6,535 nucleotides of DNA from Saprospiraceae bacterium. Its GTDB lineage: Bacteria; Bacteroidota; Bacteroidia; Chitinophagales; Saprospiraceae. The notes beneath the pieces were generated by a model. The model had not been told where the DNA came from. It did no database searches and saw only the letters and a program-made list of their open reading frames with translations. Location of the stretch: assembly GCA_020437045.1 (NCBI GenBank), contig JAGQWV010000777.1, positions 1 through 6,535 on the forward strand. The letters are read 5' to 3'. Shown here piece by piece: positions 1 through 5,542 of the stretch; positions within the stretch are counted from its first letter, which is position 1, and the number at the start of each line of letters is the position of its first letter. Made by a program: the position numbers and the translations under genes.

Positions 1-2111
1 TGCAGACTGCCGTGTCCGATCTCGAGGTGGTGCGCGAAGAAGAAGACGGGCAGTTGTTCTTCTTCAACTATCCGCTGGAAAACGGCGGCTTCATCCCGGT
101 GGCGACCACACGTCCGGAGACAATCCTGGGCGATACCGCCGTGTGCGTGCATCCAGAAGACGATAGCTATCGTGATCTCGTCGGTCAGTATGCGCTCGTG
201 CCGATGCTCAACCGGCGTATCCCGGTGATCGCGGACGATTACGTCGATCGCGAATTCGGCACCGGCGCGCTCAAGATCACACCGGCGCACGACTTCAACG
301 ACTATGAAATCGCCCAGCGCCATAATTTGGAGTTGGTTAACATCCTCAACAAGGATGCAACGCTCAATCAAAATGCTGGGCCGTATGCAGGTATGGATCG
401 TTTTGAAGCGCGCAAGAAGTTGTGGGCCGACATGGAAGCTGCCGGGATGACGATCAAGGTACAGGATCATACGATGGTCGTGCCTCGCAGCCAGCGTGGT
501 GGCGAAGTTGTGGAGCCGATGCTGAGTACGCAGTGGTTCGTGCAGATGGACGACATCGCAGAGAAAGCCCTGAATGCTGTGCGGTCTGGCGACATCAAGA
601 TCGTTCCTGAGCGCTTCACCAAAGTTTACTATCATTGGCTTGAAAATATTCAGGACTGGTGCATCAGCCGTCAACTGTGGTGGGGACATCGCATTCCCGC
701 CTATTATTATGAGAATGAGATTGCTGTGGCCGAAACTGCAGAAGAAGCACTGGAAGAGATCCGTGCTAATACCGGTAACCATCAATTAACACTCGCTGAT
801 CTGAGGCAAGATGAAGATGTGCTGGATACCTGGTTTAGTTCATGGCTATGGCCTTTCAGCGTTTTTAATGGAATGGAGCCTAATCCGGAAGTAGATTACT
901 ACTATCCAACTTCGGTATTGGTGACGGGCTGGGATATCATTTTCTTGTGGGTAGCCAGGATGACCATGAGTGGGTATGAGTGGAAAAACGAACGACCGTT
1001 CAAGCATGTCTATTTCACAGGAATGGTTCGTGATCAGCAGCGCCGAAAAATGAGTAAATCCCTGGGCAACTCTCCAGATGCCCTGACATTGATTGATACC
1101 TATGGTGCGGATGGAGTGCGCTTTGGTATCTTATCCAGCTCTCCGGCAGGTGGAGACCTTCTTTTTGATGAGAAATTATGCGAACAAGGCAGAAATTTCT
1201 GCAATAAGATGTGGAATGCATTACGCCTGGTAAAAGGTTGGGAAAGTAATCTGGAAGACGTCCCGTCATCCTCAGCAGAAAACAAGGCCATTGCCTGGAT
1301 GGAGTCAAAAATCGACAATATTTTACAGGAGATTGATCAGGACTTTAAAGCTTACCGGTTATCTGATGCACAGATGAAGCTTTATAGTTTTATCTGGAAT
1401 GATTTCTGTTCCTGGTACCTGGAATGGATTAAGCCCGGATTTGAACAACCTCTTTCCAAAGAGACCTATGAGCGATCCCTGGATATATTTTCGACATTGA
1501 TGCGAATGCTTCATCCGTACATGCCATTTATCACCGAGGAAATTTGGCATATTCTCAACGGAGATCAGCATGGTGACTGTATGGTTTCAAAATATCCGGA
1601 GTCTGGAGGTGTAGTCGTAAATGGAGTGTTGGAGACCATGGAACATCTAAAGGATGTCATCGGTAAGACAAGGGATCTTCGCAATAAAAGCAATCTAAAG
1701 CCCCGAGATATCCTGCCTTTATATGTTTTGCAGTCGGACAAAACGGATAGCCTTTTGGCAGATGAGGGCTATGTAGATATCTTGAGAAAGTCCGCCTGGA
1801 TTGGAGAAATGAGTCCGGTGAAGGATTCGGCCGCGATTGAGGGAGATGCTAATTTACTGTCTTTCGTCGTGGGTACAGACAAATATTATCTGGTGAGTCC
1901 GAAGGTCATTGATGTGGAAGAGGAGATTGAAACCTTAAAGAAAGACCTGGATTATCAGCATGGGTTTGTCAATTCCATCAAAAAGAAATTGGATAACGAA
2001 CGATTTGTTGCTAATGCCCCAGAAGCAGTGGTGGAGAAAGAAAGACAGAAGATGGCAGATGGCCTAAAGCGGATTGAGATGATCAAAGAGAGTTTAGCCA
2101 GATTGCTGTAA
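1..2111 (+). CDS. valS: Valine--tRNA ligase, 5'-truncated by window edge
   Basis: ValRS attaches valine to tRNA-Val in the cytoplasm, using ATP, and hydrolyses mischarged Thr-tRNA-Val. The reading frame is open from position 3 (QTAVSDLE...), so the GTG at 12 is an internal valine, not a start. The HIGH half-site and about 190 N-terminal residues lie off the window. In order, the sequence shows: the CP1 editing domain, with ATTRPET at 102-122 and TPAHDFNDYE at 279-308 carrying the two editing-site aspartates; QDWCISRQLWWGHR at 651-692; DTWFSS at 825-842; KMSKS at 1047-1061; an alpha-helical anticodon-binding domain at about 1290-1600; and the C-terminal coiled-coil arm at about 1905-2108. It ends with tandem stops TAATAA. 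The codons before about 610 are much richer in GC than those after, and the two parts resemble ValRS of different phyla (see findings). No frameshift or lost catalytic residue is visible in the part present. Confidence 0.97.
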   Translation, partial: QTAVSDLEVVREEEDGQLFFFNYPLENGGFIPVATTRPETILGDTAVCVHPEDDSYRDLVGQYALVPMLNRRIPVIADDYVDREFGTGALKITPAHDFNDYEIAQRHNLELVNILNKDATLNQNAGPYAGMDRFEARKKLWADMEAAGMTIKVQDHTMVVPRSQRGGEVVEPMLSTQWFVQMDDIAEKALNAVRSGDIKIVPERFTKVYYHWLENIQDWCISRQLWWGHRIPAYYYENEIAVAETAEEALEEIRANTGNHQLTLADLRQDEDVLDTWFSSWLWPFSVFNGMEPNPEVDYYYPTSVLVTGWDIIFLWVARMTMSGYEWKNERPFKHVYFTGMVRDQQRRKMSKSLGNSPDALTLIDTYGADGVRFGILSSSPAGGDLLFDEKLCEQGRNFCNKMWNALRLVKGWESNLEDVPSSSAENKAIAWMESKIDNILQEIDQDFKAYRLSDAQMKLYSFIWNDFCSWYLEWIKPGFEQPLSKETYERSLDIFSTLMRMLHPYMPFITEEIWHILNGDQHGDCMVSKYPESGGVVVNGVLETMEHLKDVIGKTRDLRNKSNLKPRDILPLYVLQSDKTDSLLADEGYVDILRKSAWIGEMSPVKDSAAIEGDANLLSFVVGTDKYYLVSPKVIDVEEEIETLKKDLDYQHGFVNSIKKKLDNERFVANAPEAVVEKERQKMADGLKRIEMIKESLARLL
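600..720. other. Composition and phylogenetic-style breakpoint inside valS
   Basis: Hand counts give GC3 of about 74% for codons 12-323, 67% for 324-602, 42% for 603-872 and 46% for 1020-1313. The drop is sharpest at about 610-645, just before the strongly conserved QDWCISRQLWWGHRIPA stretch. Upstream, the protein has VSDLEV, LSTQWFV and VPERF...WLENIQDW, as I recall from Chloroflexi-type ValRS. Downstream it has AETAEEALE, LRQDEDVLDTWFSSWLWP and VLVTGWDIIFLW, as I recall from Bacteroidota. The interval given brackets the likely joint; the exact base cannot be fixed by eye because the region is conserved across phyla. Confidence 0.7.
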
Positions 2112-2371
2112 TAAGTGATTATTAGATGGGGGGTGGTTTGGGTGTGAAGTTAATGGTTGATGGGAGATGAGGTTATGAGTGGGGAAATGGTCAGAAGGGA
2201 TAATGTAAAAATGAACCATGTAGCGCATTATTGTAGAGGCGAATTTATATTCGCCGACCTTTCACCTTCTTCCGCCATGTCCGATCTTGGGAAGAACTCA
2301 GACCACGATGGATGATTAATCCCTCAAGTATGCTATATAGGATCTTTGCAGCTCTGCTATCTTTGCTAAAT
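2112..2371. other. Convergent intergenic region without a gene
   Basis: No credible coding sequence or structural RNA is seen between valS and the terminator. The left part (2107-2191) has no C at all on the plus strand and contains several runs of 3-6 G. The middle holds a perfect palindrome (2238-2255, separate entry). The remainder, 2256-2371, is unremarkable mixed sequence. As both flanking genes end here, no promoter is expected, and none is convincing. Confidence 0.7.
2238..2255. repeat. Palindromic element GGCGAAT-TTAT-ATTCGCC, REP-like candidate
   Basis: Two perfect 7-bp arms, GGCGAAT (2238-2244) and ATTCGCC (2249-2255), flank a 4-base loop TTAT. The leading context TTGTAGA and the GGCGAA/TTCGCC core resemble short dispersed palindromes seen between genes in many bacterial genomes. 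There is no T-run after either arm, so it is not a typical intrinsic terminator. That it is a multicopy repeat is inference; only one copy lies in this window. Confidence 0.5.
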
Positions 2372-2406
2372 AAAAAAGCCCACTCCTAAGAGCAGGCTTT
2401 TTTTTT
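2372..2406. terminator. Bidirectional Rho-independent terminator
   Basis: A perfect 9-bp stem AAAAAAGCC (2372-2380) / GGCTTTTTT (2395-2403) continues, after a 2x2 mismatch, into a 3-bp CTC/GAG stem with a CTAA loop. On the plus strand it runs into a tract of nine T (2398-2406). On the minus strand the A-run supplies an equivalent T-tract. Placed between valS (plus) and the secreted-protein gene (minus, ending at 2424), it can serve both convergent transcripts. Confidence 0.9.
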
Positions 2407-2423
2407 GGTTCTATTCGTTTACA

Positions 2424-4346
2424 TTAGTGTGTCACGATCACATGTTCAGTCTTCGTTCCTTCCAAGGTTGCTACTCTGATGATATAAGTACCACTTGGAT
2501 AGCGATTCATGTTAAAGTTGACCTGCTCACTCAAAATGTTTTTCAACGGTTTCATATTGAGAATTTTGCCACTGGCATCAGCCATAAAGACCGTTGCATC
2601 CGTTGGCGTTTCAAATGCTATATTAACCCGCACATAATCAGAAGCGGGATTTGGGAATATGCTCACGCTATTTTCCGGAAGGGGTTTTTCATCTACGGCC
2701 GTAGACAAGGTTAGCTCCACACCAATGTCGGCCGCATTTTCCTGATAATCGGTCACAATTCCCCATCCTTCTGATCCATCACCGGGAGTAGATACGATGC
2801 TGGTTAATTGCCATACTTTGTAATCTTCATTGGTGCCAATAAATAGATCGGATGCACCGGCGGCAAATCGCAGTCCAACCAGATATTTACCTCCTGGCTC
2901 CATTTTGATCTCCGTATTCTCACCATCCAAATCACTCAACATCTCAATGTTAAAATCTTTACATCCGGCTGCTTCTTCCCCTTGAGCAAATAATTTAGAC
3001 CCGATACCGATTACCTGATTGGCAGCAATCAATTCATCGAGACTGGTAGCCGCATCCAAACCGATGAGATCGGTTTCTCCATTGAGCAAGACACCACTCA
3101 GTACCCTGGCGGTATCCGGTAGCTGTACAATAAATCCAATCAAAGTTTTTCCGACCAGGGGATCCTGGCCTTCACAGATTTTGAAAGTAATTTTATCAAA
3201 TAGTAAAGATTCGGTTACACTTTCCGGCAAGCTAAGGAAATTGGCGACATCATATTGATTGCCCCCAAAGTTATATCCTTGGGTTCTACCAGTAGCGGGT
3301 AATTTCCGGAAAGAGAAATCTCGTACATCAAAGACATTAAAATCGACATTGTCATCGGGGGTAATGATCTCTGGAGTTGTATCTCCCTGATAGCGCACGT
3401 TGTAAGCTAAAATATAGCTCTCCTGGCTTGGTGGTGCATCCGGTACCCAGTCTCGATCGAAATCCCAAATAACAGTGTCACCTGCAGAGAGCCCTTCTAC
3501 CCATCCGGTATCACTAAAGACCAGATCGCGGTTTTCACTTGTGAGCACTCTCACCATAAACATGATGCTATCGGTTACATCTTCTCCATGATTGGTGACC
3601 ATCATTTCCAGATCGAAAGAGTCACCGACCATAGCAAAATCAGGCGTTTCGTAGTTGTCGATATTGGTATAGTCGATCACAGCGAGGTCAACTCCCCGGC
3701 TGTCATAGAATTTCACATCATCAATCAACCAAAAGTAGTAGTCACCATCCCACACGAATTTAACCATGACATCGGCTTGATTACCGGCTACATCACTAAT
3801 ATCCAATGCCAGGATATCATTAGAACGGGTTGATTGATTTGGAGAAATATCCTCATTAATAATATAGGAGGTCCAGGTTACTCCACCGTCATTACTGACT
3901 TCGACGGAGCTTGCTGGTGTAGTGAAATCACTACCACTTTTTGCAAAGTAGCGGTAGTACTGATTGAAGGCCAGAATCACCTGATCCTGACCGGTGAAAT
4001 CCAATGAAGGAGATACAATTTCACCTGTTTGTGGAGATGGTGAAGGACCTCCTCCCTGATTGTTCTCATCCCCTCCATTATCCAATCCATCGGAATCGAA
4101 AAGTAGGGCTCCACCTCCTGAAGCTGATCCAATCGGTGTCTGACCACTGTTGAATGCTCCGGTTCCGGCATCGCCGTTCGGGGCCCATACCCACACTGCA
4201 TTCGTGTCGGAAATACCGGTTGTAGTCCATCCTTCCAGATCATTATCGAAGGTAAAAGTATAGATCTCTGTCTGACCATAGGCGGTTATGGTTAGGACCA
4301 TAACAGTGAAAATAGTTGTAAGTGTTTGAATGGTCGAATGATACAT
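2424..4346 (-). CDS. Secreted multidomain protein with T9SS type A sorting domain
   Basis: This 640-residue protein is probably exported by Sec and then carried to the cell surface or medium by the type IX secretion system. Residues 1-24 are a signal peptide with hydrophobic core TIFTVMVLTITAYG; cleavage before Gln25 is likely, and N-terminal Gln is common in exported Bacteroidota proteins. Residues ~28-216 form a jelly-roll of the MAM/choice-of-anchor J kind (FDNDLEGWTT near the start, VSNDGGVTW, WLIDDVKFYD at the end) with an Asp/Asn/Gly-rich loop at 84-100. Residues ~219-342 look like a CARDB/Ig-type beta domain (VDLAVIDY, VTNHGEDV, LSAGDTVIW). Residues ~346-550 match no family I recognise and hold the only two cysteines (391, 462). 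Residues ~559-640 are the Por_Secre_tail sorting domain (SIFPNPASDYVRV, YPSGTYIIRV, ending VIVTH). No enzymatic motif is visible. The start is firm: an in-frame TAA lies two codons upstream with no other start between. The n-region lacks Lys/Arg, which is unusual. No Shine-Dalgarno sequence is seen. An adhesin or structural surface role is possible but unproven. Confidence 0.92.
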   Translation of the reverse strand: MYHSTIQTLTTIFTVMVLTITAYGQTEIYTFTFDNDLEGWTTTGISDTNAVWVWAPNGDAGTGAFNSGQTPIGSASGGGALLFDSDGLDNGGDENNQGGGPSPSPQTGEIVSPSLDFTGQDQVILAFNQYYRYFAKSGSDFTTPASSVEVSNDGGVTWTSYIINEDISPNQSTRSNDILALDISDVAGNQADVMVKFVWDGDYYFWLIDDVKFYDSRGVDLAVIDYTNIDNYETPDFAMVGDSFDLEMMVTNHGEDVTDSIMFMVRVLTSENRDLVFSDTGWVEGLSAGDTVIWDFDRDWVPDAPPSQESYILAYNVRYQGDTTPEIITPDDNVDFNVFDVRDFSFRKLPATGRTQGYNFGGNQYDVANFLSLPESVTESLLFDKITFKICEGQDPLVGKTLIGFIVQLPDTARVLSGVLLNGETDLIGLDAATSLDELIAANQVIGIGSKLFAQGEEAAGCKDFNIEMLSDLDGENTEIKMEPGGKYLVGLRFAAGASDLFIGTNEDYKVWQLTSIVSTPGDGSEGWGIVTDYQENAADIGVELTLSTAVDEKPLPENSVSIFPNPASDYVRVNIAFETPTDATVFMADASGKILNMKPLKNILSEQVNFNMNRYPSGTYIIRVATLEGTKTEHVIVTH

Positions 4347-4392
4347 ATGCTTTTAATTAATCGATTAAGGAAATTATAATTTGCTGCACAAG

Positions 4393-4422
4393 ATAGGAAA
4401 TTACCTATAAGACTTGTCTTAT
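4393..4422. promoter_or_regulatory. Two abutting 16-bp dyads, candidate operator
   Basis: Dyad 1 (4393-4408) is ATAGG-AAATTA-CCTAT, with 5-bp arms. Dyad 2 (4407-4422) is ATAAGAC-TT-GTCTTAT, with perfect 7-bp arms. They are equal in length and share two bases, so their centres are 14 bp apart. They lie 47-76 bases upstream of the secreted-protein start, where a dimeric regulator could bind. No known regulator is assigned; function is inferred from symmetry and position only. Confidence 0.4.
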
Positions 4423-4437
4423 TTAACGTATTCTATA

Positions 4438-4465
4438 TGTGCTTTGCTTCCCCGTGAAAAGCACA
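4438..4465. other. Intergenic hairpin, 8-bp stem
   Basis: Perfect arms TGTGCTTT (4438-4445) and AAAGCACA (4458-4465) enclose a 12-base loop. It lies 106 bases past the rfaE1 stop on the minus strand. No T-tract follows it in either direction, so it is at best a weak terminator or RNA 3'-end stabiliser for the waaA-rfaE1 transcript. It could instead be a protein-binding site, since it touches the putative -7 box. Confidence 0.4.
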
Positions 4466-4471
4466 AAATTA
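4464..4471 (-). promoter_or_regulatory. Possible Bacteroidota -7 box (TAATTTTG)
   Basis: Read on the minus strand this is TAATTTTG, an exact match to the Bacteroidota -7 consensus TAnnTTTG. It lies about 118 bases upstream of the secreted-protein start. No TTG-type -33 element is visible 19-23 bases upstream, so the call is weak. Confidence 0.25.
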
Positions 4472-4570
4472 GCGAAATTGAGGATAATGCTCCGCCTCCG
4501 GGTCTCTTACATGCGAGCTCTGATTCGTTTTCCTTAATTAAGCGACATTGATTTCGCATTCGGAAATTCG

Positions 4571-5542
4571 TCATTCCATCAACATGTCCCGGGAGATTGG
4601 CATGACACCGGGGTACTGGCAAACTAAAGTGCCGCAATAACTTGCCCAATAGGCGATCGTGTGTAAATCAAATTTTTCCGCCACTGCCAGGGAGGCTACA
4701 CTAATGACGGTATCACCGGCACCGCAGACATCAGCAATCAATCTTTCTTGAGTGGGTAAAAGTAGATGCTCATCCTGGCGGTCGATGTAGATGCCTTTGT
4801 CGGATAGGGTGATGACAATAATATCACAGTCTAATTTTGACCGTAGATAAGCAGAGGCTTTTTTAAGACTAGTCAAATTTGGTTCAACGGAAAAAGGCAG
4901 GCTTGCTCGTAATTCGGCCAGATTGGGTTTGAAGAGCGTGACGTTGCGGTACGTAAAAAAGTTTTCGAATTTGGGATCGACGGTTACAGGAATATTCCAT
5001 TGATTAAATAATTCCAACAATTGCCTGATACTATTGGTGCTGAGTACTCCTTTATTATAGTCCTGCATCACTACGATATCAATCTTGTAGTGACCAAGAA
5101 TCGCTGTGATCTTCTGGATTAAATTGCGCAGTAAATCGTCATCGATCGCATCCCTGCGTTCCTGGTCTACCCGCAATAGATGCTGCTTGCCAGCCATCAC
5201 TCGCGTTTTGCAAGTGGTCATACGCAGTTCACTTTCCAGAAGTAAATCAGTGTGGATGTTGTTATTTAGCAAGAGTTCGGTCAATTTCTTTCCCATATCA
5301 TCATTTCCGATAGCCGATGCGAGCCATACTTCTGCTCCCATACCAGACAAGTTGAGGGCTACATTGGCGGCTCCGCCTGGTAAGTGCCGGGTGTTTTGGT
5401 GCATCAATATCGGCACCGGAGCTTCGGGTGATATACGATTGACGGTACCAGTGAGATACTGGTCAATCATCACATCTCCGACTACCAAAACTTTTTTACC
5501 CTTGATCCGCTCCAGAAAAAGACTTGCTTGCACGTTTGTCAT
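4571..5542 (-). CDS. rfaE1: D-glycero-beta-D-manno-heptose-7-phosphate kinase
   Basis: This PfkB/ribokinase-family enzyme phosphorylates D-glycero-D-manno-heptose 7-phosphate at C1 with ATP to give the 1,7-bisphosphate, on the route to ADP-heptose for LPS core or glycoprotein glycans; it acts in the cytoplasm. The 323 residues show VGDVMIDQYLTG at 21-32 and RISPEAPVPIL at 36-46 (the RfaE/HldE signature), substrate-site GGAAN at 56-60, VDPK at 188-191, PNLAE at 206-210 (NxxE metal motif), and GAGDT at 274-278 with catalytic base Asp277 and the anion hole. Position 273 is Cys, where Thr is usual before GAGDT. Unlike the two-domain HldE of E. coli (about 477 residues) there is no nucleotidyltransferase half, so the adenylyltransferase must be encoded elsewhere. 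The ATG overlaps the waaA stop (ATGA), implying translational coupling; no Shine-Dalgarno sequence is seen. It ends in TGA. A related PfkB sugar kinase is possible but unlikely given the signature. Confidence 0.93.
   Translation of the reverse strand: MTNVQASLFLERIKGKKVLVVGDVMIDQYLTGTVNRISPEAPVPILMHQNTRHLPGGAANVALNLSGMGAEVWLASAIGNDDMGKKLTELLLNNNIHTDLLLESELRMTTCKTRVMAGKQHLLRVDQERRDAIDDDLLRNLIQKITAILGHYKIDIVVMQDYNKGVLSTNSIRQLLELFNQWNIPVTVDPKFENFFTYRNVTLFKPNLAELRASLPFSVEPNLTSLKKASAYLRSKLDCDIIVITLSDKGIYIDRQDEHLLLPTQERLIADVCGAGDTVISVASLAVAEKFDLHTIAYWASYCGTLVCQYPGVMPISRDMLME
5539..5542 (-). other. ATGA stop-start overlap between waaA and rfaE1
   Basis: On the minus strand the rfaE1 ATG (5542-5540) overlaps the waaA TGA (5541-5539). 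The bases before it (AAGTATATATC) contain no Shine-Dalgarno sequence, so re-initiation by ribosomes finishing waaA is the likely way rfaE1 is translated. This ties production of the two LPS-core enzymes. Confidence 0.9.

Larger units (their letters stand above)
4347..4570. other. Intergenic region upstream of the secreted-protein gene
   Basis: This 224-base gap separates two minus-strand genes. It is AT-rich near the start codon at 4346 and contains two abutting dyads (4393-4422), a hairpin (4438-4465) and one -7-like box (4464-4471), each listed separately. The gap and these elements suggest that the secreted-protein gene has its own promoter and is not simply read from rfaE1. The stretch 4472-4570 shows nothing I can name. 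Confidence 0.6.

Noticed and set aside
12..14. GTG at 12 as the start of valS
   Set aside because: The frame is open to the window edge and the residues before it (QTA) continue the conserved ValRS sequence; the protein would also lack the HIGH half-site.
2127..2185. G-quadruplex in the G-rich stretch after valS
   Set aside because: The runs of three or more G are too far apart (a loop of about 20 bases) for a convincing quadruplex; only the C-free composition is reported.
2358..2365. TATCTTTG as a plus-strand Bacteroidota -7 box
   Set aside because: It matches TAnnTTTG but has no -33 element at the right spacing, and a terminator follows within 10 bases with no plus-strand gene beyond.
2427..2714. 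95-codon plus-strand frame opposite the sorting tail of the secreted protein
   Set aside because: It is antisense to a well-supported C-terminal domain, has no family features, and begins right after the terminator with no promoter or RBS.
4472..4557. GCGAAAT (4472-4478) / ATTTCGC (4551-4557) long-range inverted repeat
   Set aside because: A 7-bp match across a 72-base loop without further pairing is easily expected by chance.
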